Source: Clostridium_AD sp050717635 (GTDB lineage Bacteria; Bacillota; Clostridia; Clostridiales; Clostridiaceae). From it: 64,000 nucleotides of DNA. The position numbers were made by a program, and so were the translations under genes. Under the pieces are notes generated by a model. It made no database searches, was not told where the DNA came from, and was given only the letters and a program-made list of their open reading frames with translations. Shown piece by piece: positions 9,611-17,792 of this stretch (positions are counted from its first letter, which is position 1; every line of letters begins with the position of its first letter). The stretch is from contig NZ_JBOITO010000002.1 of assembly GCF_050717635.1 (NCBI RefSeq), forward strand, positions 124,001 to 188,000, given 5' to 3'.

Positions 9611-12600
9611 ATGAAAATTCGTAAGCTTATAATAAATGGATTTGGACCCTATGCAACAAAACAAGAGTTAGATTTCGAAAAAAATTTGCAAGATAAAAAC
9701 ATGTTTGTTATTACAGGAAACACTGGAGCAGGGAAAACAACAATATTTGATGCTATAAACTTTGCACTGTATGGTGAGGCAAATGGTTGTGATAGGGAGT
9801 CAAAATCACTAAGAAGTGATTTTGCAGACCTTAAGACGCCTACTGAGGTTGAACTTTGGTTTTCGTTAAGAGAAAAGGAATACTATGTAAAAAGAACACC
9901 ATCATATATAAAGCCTAAGCAAAGAGGCGATGGTTTTGTAGAAAATAAACCTAGTGCTGAGATTAAACTTTCTAAGGATAAAACGATAACGGGTGTAAAT
10001 CAAGTAACTAAAGAAGTAGAAAATATTCTTGGTATAACCACAGAGCAATTTAAACAATTAGTAATGATACCACAAGGAGAGTTTAAGAGACTTTTAAATG
10101 CAAAAAGTGATGAAAAAGAAGACATATTCAGAAAAATATTTGGAACAGAAATTTTTCAAAGTATCCAAAATAACATAAAAGACCAAGCAAATAAATTAAA
10201 AAGAAGCATTGAACAGGTTGAAAGAGATAGATCAAATAAAATAAGAAGTTTTATTTGCAGTGAAGTAGACGATGGATTATTTAGGCTAATAAATGCTGAT
10301 AAACACAATATAGAACTTATAATGAACTGCTTTTATGAATTTATTGAAAAAGATAGGGACAAGGAAGTGAAGTTAGAAGCAAAAATAGAAGAAACCCGCA
10401 GTCTTATAAATAAAATATCCTATGAAAAGACTCTTGGTGAAGCTAATAATAAGAGGTTTGATAACTTAGAAAAAAACAAGGGTGAACTAGACAAGCTTAA
10501 TCAACAGGTTGAAGAGTTTAAAAATAAAGGTATTGTGGTTTTTAGAGGTAAGAAAGCTCTAACTGCTAAAAGGTATGAAGATAAGTATAATGATAAAAAT
10601 AATGAAATCAAAAAATTAAAAAAGGAAATTGAAGAAATAGATAAAAAAATAGGATTATATATTGAAAGTTATAAGAAAGCTGACAAGAAGTTTAAAGATG
10701 AGCAAGGCAAGGAAAACGAAAAAAGTCAGTTGATTAAGGATATAGATGAAAATCAAAGACTAAAGGATAAGGTTAATGCATACGAAATAAACAAGGTTAT
10801 CCTAGAGACTTTAGATAAAAAAGTTATAGAAATAAAAGACAGAATAAAGGTGATAAGATTAACTAGTACTCAAAATGATAAAAAAATAGAGTTAATTAAT
10901 ATTGAGTTAGAACATATTAAAAAAGCTAAAGAGGAGAGTGGAACCTTAGAAATAAAACAAATAAACGAAAGCAACAAAAAAGATAAATTTAATAAACTTC
11001 GTAGTGATATTAATTTATGGATTGTTGAGAATGAAAAACATAAAAAAGCTACAGAGAATTTTAGTAAAATAGATCAGAGATTTAAAGAGCTAAAGGAAAA
11101 ATTTGAATTTTTAGAAGATACATTTAGGAAAAGTCAAGCTGGAATACTTGCAAGTAACTTACAAGAAGGAACGTTATGTCCGGTTTGTGGATCAAGTCAT
11201 CATCCAAGCCTTGCTAAATTAGAAAACAGTGAAATAACTGAAGAGGCGGTAAAAATCAGTAAAGAATCTCTAGAAGAGGTTAGAGATGAAAGGGATAAAA
11301 ATTTAAATAAATTAACGGTTATTAACTCTTCTTTAAAATCTATAAATGAAAACTCTATTACGCCTGGTGTTAAAGAGCTACTAAATAAAGAGGATAATTA
11401 TCAGGTTATGGATATTAGTGTTGAGGTAAATGAGTTAGTTATAAATAATACTGCCATACTATTAGAGCTTAAAAATAAAATACAAAGTTTAAAGATTATG
11501 ATTAATAAAGAGAGTGAAAAAATAAAAGCTAGGGATATTACCCAAAAAAACAATGAGAATTTAAGAAGTGAACTTGAACTAAAGAATGAAGAACATGTTT
11601 TAGAGGATGGAAATTTACGTGCTGCAAAAAATACTTTAGAAAGTATAAAAAATGATTTTAAGGGTGAAATGAAAAATTTAAGTGAGTTAGTCCAAATTGG
11701 CATAAATTTAAGTGAGAGGCAAAAGGCTCTTAAAAAAGCGTATGAAGATGCAGAAAGTGCTTTTAGTAAAATAAAGGGTAACTTGGACCAAGAGATGGGA
11801 AGGCATAAAAGAACAAATGAAATGAAGGAAAATGCAGATGAAGAATATAAGAGCGCTGTAAGTGTATTCAAAGAAAGTGTATTAGAACTGGGATTTAGTG
11901 GTTACGAGGATTATAAGGCTAGCAGTTTAACTGAAGAAAAAATTGAGAATTTTGATGTGGAAATAAATGAGTTTAATATTAATTTATCTGGCGCTAAAAA
12001 ATTGTATGAAGCATCATTAAAGGAAATTGAAGGATTACTAAGAGTTGATTTGGATATATTAAAAGGAAAACTAGTAAGTGAAGATATTATTTTTAAATCA
12101 TTAAACAAAGAACAAATGGAGCTATTTGCAAGAGTAAGTAACAATAGTTTAGTTCTTGAGGAGTGTAAAAAGCATAGTAAAGCTATAGAAATTGATGAGA
12201 AGAAGTATGAAATAGTAGGCAAGTTATCAAACATTATTAATGGTGATAACTCTAAGAAAATAAGTTTTGAAAGATATGTGCTAGCTGCATATTTTGAGGA
12301 TATTATAATGGCTGCTAACATCAGGTTTAATAAAATGACCTCAGGAAGATTTGAACTATTAAGAAAGCAAGAAATTGGTGATAAAAGAAAAGGTCAAGGT
12401 TTAGAACTTGAGGTATTTGATAATTATACAGGAAAAGCTAGAGATGTAAAAACACTATCGGGTGGAGAGGGTTTTAAAGCTTCATTATCTATGGCACTAG
12501 GCCTTGCTGATGTAGTTCAAGCTTACGCCGGTGGTATACAATTAGATACTATGTTTATAGATGAGGGGTTTGGAACACTAGACCCAGAATCTCTAGATAA

Positions 12601-12745
12601 TGCAATAGAATGTCTTATGGATTTGCAAAAGGACGGAAGATTAGTAGGCATAATATCTCATGTACCAGAACTTAAAGAAAGGATAGATGCTAGGCTTGAG
12701 GTGTGTTCTACCAGTAAGGGTAGCATGGCAGAATTTAAAATATAA
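9611..12745 (+). CDS. sbcC: Exonuclease SbcC (Rad50-like ATPase subunit)
   Basis: A 1044-residue SMC-like ATPase. Walker A is GNTGAGKT (residues 36-43). Two long Lys/Glu-rich coiled-coil arms flank the zinc hook CPVCGSSHHP near residue 523. The C-terminal lobe has the signature TLSGGEGFKASLSMALGLA and Walker B (MFIDEGFG). With SbcD it forms the ATP-dependent nuclease that opens DNA hairpins. The stop codon is directly followed by a large perfect inverted repeat, a kind of structure this complex can attack when extruded. That coincidence is noted but not interpreted. Confidence 0.96.
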   Translation: MKIRKLIINGFGPYATKQELDFEKNLQDKNMFVITGNTGAGKTTIFDAINFALYGEANGCDRESKSLRSDFADLKTPTEVELWFSLREKEYYVKRTPSYIKPKQRGDGFVENKPSAEIKLSKDKTITGVNQVTKEVENILGITTEQFKQLVMIPQGEFKRLLNAKSDEKEDIFRKIFGTEIFQSIQNNIKDQANKLKRSIEQVERDRSNKIRSFICSEVDDGLFRLINADKHNIELIMNCFYEFIEKDRDKEVKLEAKIEETRSLINKISYEKTLGEANNKRFDNLEKNKGELDKLNQQVEEFKNKGIVVFRGKKALTAKRYEDKYNDKNNEIKKLKKEIEEIDKKIGLYIESYKKADKKFKDEQGKENEKSQLIKDIDENQRLKDKVNAYEINKVILETLDKKVIEIKDRIKVIRLTSTQNDKKIELINIELEHIKKAKEESGTLEIKQINESNKKDKFNKLRSDINLWIVENEKHKKATENFSKIDQRFKELKEKFEFLEDTFRKSQAGILASNLQEGTLCPVCGSSHHPSLAKLENSEITEEAVKISKESLEEVRDERDKNLNKLTVINSSLKSINENSITPGVKELLNKEDNYQVMDISVEVNELVINNTAILLELKNKIQSLKIMINKESEKIKARDITQKNNENLRSELELKNEEHVLEDGNLRAAKNTLESIKNDFKGEMKNLSELVQIGINLSERQKALKKAYEDAESAFSKIKGNLDQEMGRHKRTNEMKENADEEYKSAVSVFKESVLELGFSGYEDYKASSLTEEKIENFDVEINEFNINLSGAKKLYEASLKEIEGLLRVDLDILKGKLVSEDIIFKSLNKEQMELFARVSNNSLVLEECKKHSKAIEIDEKKYEIVGKLSNIINGDNSKKISFERYVLAAYFEDIIMAANIRFNKMTSGRFELLRKQEIGDKRKGQGLELEVFDNYTGKARDVKTLSGGEGFKASLSMALGLADVVQAYAGGIQLDTMFIDEGFGTLDPESLDNAIECLMDLQKDGRLVGIISHVPELKERIDARLEVCSTSKGSMAEFKI

Positions 12746-12805
12746 GTGCCACCCACGTGGCAAGTGGCACCCAAAACCAGATGCCACTTGCCACGTGGGT
12801 GGCAC
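12746..12805. repeat. Perfect 24-bp inverted repeat, REP/BIME-like
   Basis: Arms 12746-12769 and 12782-12805 are perfect reverse complements separated by 12 bases. Each arm is GC-rich in an AT-rich genome and is itself palindromic: GTGCCAC at one end, GTGGCA(C) at the other and CCACGTGG inside. It begins on the base after the sbcC stop. There is no T-run after it, so it is not a standard terminator, although it could protect the 3' end of the mRNA. A further copy of one arm lies at 27285-27310. Confidence 0.9.
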
Positions 12806-12892
12806 CATACATTATTTTTGGCTTTGTGTTATTATAAATATAAGTAATATGTTGTATACACAAATTTTTAGACGAAAACGGAGGTAAAACCA

Positions 12893-13738
12893 ATGAAAAC
12901 TGAAACTTCTGATTTTAATATAGATAAAGTGTTTAATGACAATATTGTTTTGGTTTACCAAGCAAATGTACAAAAAATTCTTTATGAAAAAGGAATAGGA
13001 GTTGGGAAGCAAATAGGTGATAACATATCTAAGGATGCACCTATAGAAAAAATATACACAATAGAAAATAAGGTTAACTATGATAATTTTAATAAAATTG
13101 TAAATAATGTTGAGGTAGAGCTGATTGCACTTTGTGAGGAAATAATATACATGATATCTAATGAACTTAATGAAAACTTACATGAAAGAATTCATATATC
13201 ACTCATCGATCATATAGAATTTACTTTAAAGAAACTTAAAAACGGTGAGAGTATTGAAAACCCACTTTTAGATGAAATTAAAATCCTTTTTAAAAGAGAA
13301 TTTGAACTGGCCCAAAAGGCGGCTGTTATAATTGAAGATAAAACAAAAACTTGCCTTTCAGAAGATGAAATTGGATTTATTACCCTTCACATACATGCTG
13401 CAAGGCATGACGGTGGACTACCTAAAACGGTAAAGTATGCATTTATATCAAATACTACGATAAAAATGATTGAAGATGAGCTAAATGTTAAAATAGATAA
13501 GGAGTCAGTTTATTATGCTAGACTTATTACTCACATTCGATTTACAATTCAAAGGATATTTAATAATACTATTATCCAAAATAAATTATCGCACACCATA
13601 AAACGTAAGTACTATTCGTCTTTCGAACTGGCTCAGAAAATTTCAAAATTTATTGAAGATGAATTAGAACTTAAAGTTGTTGAGGATGAAACTGCATTTT
13701 TGGCCTTATATATTGAGAGATTCAAAAGAATCAAATAA
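12893..13738 (+). CDS. BglG/GlcT-family transcriptional antiterminator
   Basis: A 281-residue antiterminator. The N-terminal CAT RNA-binding domain (residues about 8-62) contains KVFNDNIVLVYQ and GIGVGKQIGD. Two PTS regulation domains follow, with histidines in HISLIDHIEF and LHIHAARH (PRD1) and ITHIRFTIQ (PRD2). The family binds a hairpin (RAT) in leader RNA of sugar PTS genes and is tuned by phosphorylation. It is closest to the GlcT type. No PTS gene or obvious RAT-terminator pair lies next to it, so its target is probably elsewhere. The ribosome binding site CGGAGG is good. Confidence 0.92.
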   Translation: MKTETSDFNIDKVFNDNIVLVYQANVQKILYEKGIGVGKQIGDNISKDAPIEKIYTIENKVNYDNFNKIVNNVEVELIALCEEIIYMISNELNENLHERIHISLIDHIEFTLKKLKNGESIENPLLDEIKILFKREFELAQKAAVIIEDKTKTCLSEDEIGFITLHIHAARHDGGLPKTVKYAFISNTTIKMIEDELNVKIDKESVYYARLITHIRFTIQRIFNNTIIQNKLSHTIKRKYYSSFELAQKISKFIEDELELKVVEDETAFLALYIERFKRIK

Positions 13739-13758
13739 GCAAAGTGAGGGAAATATAT

Positions 13759-14787
13759 ATGAGTATGAAATTTATAAAAAAAATACCTACTGCAGAGGAA
13801 ATTATGGAACAAATGCCTCTGTCAAATCATATTAAAGAGATTAAAAGAGCTAGAGATAGTGATATAAGGAAAGTGTTTGAAAATGAAAATGATAAGTTTA
13901 TCCTTATAATAGGACCCTGTTCAGCTGACAATGAAGACTCAGTGTGTGAATATATAGAAAAGCTTGTAAAAGTGCAAGAAAAGGTAAAAGATTCTATAAT
14001 TATTATACCAAGAATTTATACGAATAAACCCAGAACTACTGGCGAAGGGTATAAAGGTATGGCTCATCAACCAGACCTAAATAAAGAGCCAGATTTAGTT
14101 GCAGGGTTAACGGCTATACGAAAACTTCATATAAAAGCATTAAGTGAATTTCACATGCCGGCTGCTGATGAAATGTTATATCCAGAAAACTATGCATATC
14201 TTTCAGATTTAATAAGTTATCATGCAGTTGGAGCTCGCTCTGTAGAGAACCAGCAACATAGATTTACCGTAAGTGGTATTGATATGCCGGTAGGCATGAA
14301 GAATCCTACTGGAGGAGATCTAAATGTAATGCTTAATTCCATTAAGGCTGCACAAATTGAACATACCTTTATATATAGTGGCTTTGAAGTTGAAACAGAA
14401 GGGAATCCTCTTGCGCATGCTATTTTAAGGGGTGCGGTAGATGCTTCTGGTAGAAACACACCAAATTACCATTATGAAGACTTAATTCGTGTTGCTAAAG
14501 AATATGAAAAACGTCAGCTTTTAAACCCTTCTATTATAATAGATACCAGTCATGCAAACTCAATGAAGTCTTATAAAGAACAACCAAGAATAGCCAGAGA
14601 AGTATTAATGAGTAGGAAATATGATTCTCTACTAAAGAAAATGGTAAAAGGACTAATGATTGAAAGCTACCTTGTAGAAGGTAAACAAGATGTAGAGGGC
14701 GGAGTTTATGGGAAATCTATAACAGATGCATGTTTAGGATGGAAAAATACTGAAAAGTTAATTTATTATATTGCTGAAAATTTATAA
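13759..14787 (+). CDS. 3-deoxy-7-phosphoheptulonate synthase (DAHP synthase, type I)
   Basis: This enzyme condenses phosphoenolpyruvate and erythrose 4-phosphate, the first step of the shikimate pathway. Family motifs are IIGPCSADN, PRIYTNKPRTTGEGYKG, GARSVENQQHR, GMKNPTGGD and DTSHANS, matching the AroF/AroG/AroH class. The product is about 342 residues from the ATG at 13759. An in-frame GTG at 13744 exists, but GTGAGGG just upstream serves as the ribosome binding site of the ATG. It follows the antiterminator gene by about 20 bases and may be co-transcribed with it. No other aromatic-pathway gene is nearby. Confidence 0.95.
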   Translation: MSMKFIKKIPTAEEIMEQMPLSNHIKEIKRARDSDIRKVFENENDKFILIIGPCSADNEDSVCEYIEKLVKVQEKVKDSIIIIPRIYTNKPRTTGEGYKGMAHQPDLNKEPDLVAGLTAIRKLHIKALSEFHMPAADEMLYPENYAYLSDLISYHAVGARSVENQQHRFTVSGIDMPVGMKNPTGGDLNVMLNSIKAAQIEHTFIYSGFEVETEGNPLAHAILRGAVDASGRNTPNYHYEDLIRVAKEYEKRQLLNPSIIIDTSHANSMKSYKEQPRIAREVLMSRKYDSLLKKMVKGLMIESYLVEGKQDVEGGVYGKSITDACLGWKNTEKLIYYIAENL

Positions 14788-14856
14788 AAAATACAGTTAT
14801 TCTTTTACTAGCAAAAGAATATATTACAATATAATAATTTAATAAAGAGGTCCAAT

Positions 14857-15393
14857 ATGAACAACATAGACCAATTTTTAAAAGATCTATACTTACATTC
14901 TAATTATAGAGGACATTATCCAGTGCTTAAAGGGGTGTTCGAAAGATGCTCATGGCAAAATGAGTTAAGCGATGAATATGATGAACTTTTAGATGCTTCT
15001 GCAGCACTTTTAATAAAAATCCACAAGGATAATTCGATTTTACCTAGTATAGTAGATACCATTTTTTTTAGAAACAGAGAATCTCTTTTTACTCATGACC
15101 TAATTTGGGCTTTTTTCGAAGCAAGAGATCCATATAGCTTAATGTTAATTGCAAATTATTTACACTCAGATGACGAACGTGATATTAAATTAGCTTGTAA
15201 ACTTCTAGATTTTGTACCTTCTATAGATATGACCACCTCTAGGGATAGTAAGGATAAATATATGGCTTTCTTTTACTGGCTAATAGAGAATTATCGTTTT
15301 TTATATTTTACAGGGGAAAGTTTCCAGAGAACCAGTAACCCTATACCATATAAAATAGATTCAGATGCAAAGTATAAGGGGGCTAGTATATGA
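14857..15393 (+). CDS. Conserved hypothetical protein, cotranscribed with tgl
   Basis: A 178-residue acidic, probably cytosolic protein that I do not recognise. It is predicted mostly helical with many aromatic and aspartate residues, and has no signal peptide or membrane segment. Segments such as DLIWAFFEARDPYSLMLIANYLHSDDERDIKLACKLL suggest a HEAT-like or immunity-type helical repeat. It ends with a four-base ATGA overlap with the transglutaminase gene. A role with that enzyme, for example in sporulation, is suggested only by this coupling. Confidence 0.7.
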   Translation: MNNIDQFLKDLYLHSNYRGHYPVLKGVFERCSWQNELSDEYDELLDASAALLIKIHKDNSILPSIVDTIFFRNRESLFTHDLIWAFFEARDPYSLMLIANYLHSDDERDIKLACKLLDFVPSIDMTTSRDSKDKYMAFFYWLIENYRFLYFTGESFQRTSNPIPYKIDSDAKYKGASI

Positions 15394-16145
15394 TCATAAT
15401 TTCTAGCAATTTAGTTAAAGGTGATGATTATATAAATGAATATAAGCTAAATAATATTGAAAGAGAAATTATTACAAAGATGGATGTAAGCAAAGAAAAG
15501 TATGAGTATAATTCATTAAATGAATTAAAGTTTGAGTTAACATTAAGAAAAAATATTGTTATTGCCTCTGTAAATATTAATAAGAGTGATATGTCATTTA
15601 AAATCTTCCGTAAATCAATATGTAATGATGATTATTGGGATCGAACTTCAGAAGGCGGATTTCTACTTAAAAAAGGAATAACACCCAGTGTAGCTATTAA
15701 AGATATTTCTATAAATAGTTCTAAATATGGTACTGAATGTGCGACAGCAATGATAATAGTATATTATGAAGCGTTGCTTAATACTTTCAAAGAGGAGCTT
15801 TTTAATGAGATATTTACAGAAATACATTTAATGAACTGGCATTATATAGATAAATTACTTTATGAAGCAGGTTATTTAGAAAAGCGAAGTGATTATTTAC
15901 CAGGGGATAGAAGATATATTTCTAACCCTGATGTAAATCCAGTAACTCCTCAGTGGCAAGGAGAAAATATTATAGAACTAGGAAGTGAACTTTATTATGG
16001 ACATGGGATAGGTATTGGCAGTGCTTATGAAATAGTTAGTGAATTAAATAAACAGCGAAAAGACAATGCAACTACGTCTGCTTATTTGTTAGATTCCGCT
16101 GCAGTTTTGGATTATAAGAATTTGGCCAATATATATTATAAATAG
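15390..16145 (+). CDS. tgl: Protein-glutamine gamma-glutamyltransferase (spore coat transglutaminase)
   Basis: A 251-residue homologue of Bacillus Tgl, which forms glutamyl-lysine cross-links between coat proteins. The catalytic cysteine is C117 in YGTECATAMIIVYY. E192 in QWQGENIIELG and H205 in YYGHGIGIG match the other catalytic positions of the Bacillus enzyme, and DWHY is matched by NWHY. Length is almost identical to Bacillus Tgl. The preceding gene overlaps it. The next gene encodes a 48-residue peptide rich in Lys and Gln that is a plausible substrate. The enzyme marks the host as a spore former. Confidence 0.93.
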   Translation: MIIISSNLVKGDDYINEYKLNNIEREIITKMDVSKEKYEYNSLNELKFELTLRKNIVIASVNINKSDMSFKIFRKSICNDDYWDRTSEGGFLLKKGITPSVAIKDISINSSKYGTECATAMIIVYYEALLNTFKEELFNEIFTEIHLMNWHYIDKLLYEAGYLEKRSDYLPGDRRYISNPDVNPVTPQWQGENIIELGSELYYGHGIGIGSAYEIVSELNKQRKDNATTSAYLLDSAAVLDYKNLANIYYK

Positions 16146-16226
16146 ATGTTACTCAAACAGCTGTTTTTAGGGTATAATAAATTATTGATTTATAAGATTA
16201 AATAATAAAAAAAAGTAGGCGAAAAT

Positions 16227-16373
16227 ATGAAAAATGATTCAAACAAAAGCATGGAAATGATGAAAAAAATTATTGAAGAAAGAAAAGCTAAATCTTCACA
16301 GCAAAAGAACACTAAGAGACCAGCAATTTACGGAACACAAAGTTCATCATCTCATATTTACAAAAAGGTATAG
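16227..16373 (+). CDS. Small basic Lys/Gln/Ser-rich protein (48 aa)
   Basis: An open frame of 48 residues starting at ATG 16227 after a weak GTAGGCG ribosome binding site. It ends 33 bases before a strong terminator. The N-terminal part is an amphipathic Met/Lys/Glu helix (MEMMKKIIEERKAK) and the C-terminal part is SSQQKNTKRPAIYG followed by a Ser run. It is unknown to me. Gln-Gln next to Lys residues is the kind of sequence a transglutaminase can cross-link, and it lies directly after tgl. It could be a coat or core-adjacent spore protein. That idea is inference. Confidence 0.6.
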   Translation: MKNDSNKSMEMMKKIIEERKAKSSQQKNTKRPAIYGTQSSSSHIYKKV

Positions 16374-16405
16374 AATTTGATTTTTATTTATATATATCTG
16401 ATAAT

Positions 16406-16441
16406 AAAAAAGATATAACAACCTTATGTTATATCTTTTTT
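16406..16441. terminator. Bidirectional terminator
   Basis: Stem AAAAAGATATAACA / TGTTATATCTTTTT with a 6-base loop. It separates the tgl cluster from the convergent kor operon and has T-runs in both directions. Confidence 0.88.
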
Positions 16442-16458
16442 AGATAAAAGTTTATAGT

Positions 16459-16977
16459 TTATATTGAATCATAGCCAATCTGTAAAGCCATCATGTTTTT
16501 TTCAATAGTTGATTTGGGAACTCTTTTTGCAACAGCCTTTTGTATGGTTTCAAGGGAAACAACGCCTGTAACCTTCACAAAAAGGCCCAAAGCAATAATA
16601 TTTGTAAATAAATCCTTGCCAAGTTCCTCTACAGCCAAACGTGTCATGGACACTTTGATTACATTTGGATGACTCGGAGATATAGGTACTAAGTCTTCAT
16701 CAATAATAAGTACGCCTTGACCACAAAGATCTGCAGAATATTTGTCTGCGGCCTGTTGTGTTAGAGCAAGAACTATATCAGGTTTAGTTACTTTAGGATG
16801 ATAGATGAACTTTTCGGAGATTATTACTTCCGCCTTTGAAGCGCCACCCCGTGCTTCTGGACCATAAGACTGGGATTGTACAACCTGAGCACCTTCCATA
16901 ATGGCGGCTTCCGCCAAGATAATGGCGGCTGTAATTACACCTTGACCACCGGAACCACATAATCGTATTTGTAGCAT
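16459..16977 (-). CDS. korC: 2-oxoacid:ferredoxin oxidoreductase gamma subunit
   Basis: A 172-residue gamma subunit beginning LQIRLCGSGGQGVITAA, the family hallmark. The conserved SYGPEARGGASKAEVIIS follows. It is the last gene of a four-gene operon in the order ferredoxin, alpha, beta, gamma, and overlaps the beta-subunit stop. The complex converts a 2-oxoacid and CoA to acyl-CoA, CO2 and reduced ferredoxin. 2-oxoglutarate is the most likely substrate from subunit arrangement. A branched-chain 2-oxoacid enzyme (Vor) is an alternative. Confidence 0.92.
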   Translation of the reverse strand: MLQIRLCGSGGQGVITAAIILAEAAIMEGAQVVQSQSYGPEARGGASKAEVIISEKFIYHPKVTKPDIVLALTQQAADKYSADLCGQGVLIIDEDLVPISPSHPNVIKVSMTRLAVEELGKDLFTNIIALGLFVKVTGVVSLETIQKAVAKRVPKSTIEKNMMALQIGYDSI

Positions 16978-17792
16978 TATTTTCCCTCCTTGGCCATTTT
17001 AATGACTCTAGCATATTCTGCTGTATATTCAGGGGCTTCTTTTCTACATAAAACACCAATAGGAAACTTTTCACATTTTTGGTCAACTGATATTTTTTCA
17101 TAAGCTTCTAGGCTTAATGCATTGTCTCTCATCCATTTTAACATTTCCGAGGGATCACTCATTTTATTTCTCCTACCATAAGCAATTGGGCATTGAGTAA
17201 TTGCTTCTACTAAGGAAAAGCCATCATTTAAAATACCTTCAGCGATTAGATCAACTAGCGGTTTTGCATGATAAGCAGTACCTCGGGCAATATATGTAGC
17301 ACCAGCACCTTTAGCAAGTTCACAAGGATCAAAGGGACGATCTACTGATCCAAAGGGAGCAGTTGTAGCTTTTTTACCAACAGGTGTAAGGCAAGATTCC
17401 TGTCCTCCTGTCATACCATAGATGTTGTTGTTAAAAAGGATAACTGTTAAATCAACATTTCTTCTAGCGGCATGTATAAAGTGGTTACCGCCAATAGCAG
17501 TACAATCACCATCACCGGTTATCACAATGACTTTAAGTTTAGGATTAGCCAGTTTAATACCAGTTGCAAAAGGTATTGCTCTACCATGAGCTGTATGTAA
17601 TGTATCAAAATCCATGTAACCAGAAGCCCTAGAGGAGCAACCAATGCCAGATACAATCACTGTATTATCTTGGTCAAGACCTAACTTATCAGCTGCTTTA
17701 GCGATGGCTTTCATTATAATTCCATTACCACAACCTGGGCACCACATATGTGGTAAGTGCTCCTTGCGAAGATATTTTTCATAAGGTCTCAT
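16977..17792 (-). CDS. korB: 2-oxoacid:ferredoxin oxidoreductase beta subunit (TPP-binding)
   Basis: A 271-residue beta subunit. MWCPGCGNGIIMKAI at the N terminus and GDGDCTAIGGNHFIHAARRN with NNNIYGMTGGQ form the thiamine pyrophosphate and Mg site. The start overlaps the end of korA by four bases. It forms the active site with the alpha subunit. Codons here are somewhat more GC-rich than in neighbouring genes, as is common for highly expressed metabolic genes. Confidence 0.94.
   Translation of the reverse strand: MRPYEKYLRKEHLPHMWCPGCGNGIIMKAIAKAADKLGLDQDNTVIVSGIGCSSRASGYMDFDTLHTAHGRAIPFATGIKLANPKLKVIVITGDGDCTAIGGNHFIHAARRNVDLTVILFNNNIYGMTGGQESCLTPVGKKATTAPFGSVDRPFDPCELAKGAGATYIARGTAYHAKPLVDLIAEGILNDGFSLVEAITQCPIAYGRRNKMSDPSEMLKWMRDNALSLEAYEKISVDQKCEKFPIGVLCRKEAPEYTAEYARVIKMAKEGK

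Noticed and set aside
10560..11000. Repetitive A-rich DNA resembling a repeat array
   Set aside because: It encodes the Lys/Glu-rich coiled coil of SbcC; there are no regular repeat units or spacers.
12746..12805. Reading the inverted repeat as an intrinsic terminator of sbcDC
   Set aside because: No T-run follows on either strand, and the same arm occurs elsewhere as a single unit.
12687..12887. Open frame running through the end of sbcC and the inverted repeat
   Set aside because: It overlaps sbcC out of frame, crosses the repeat and has no coding character.
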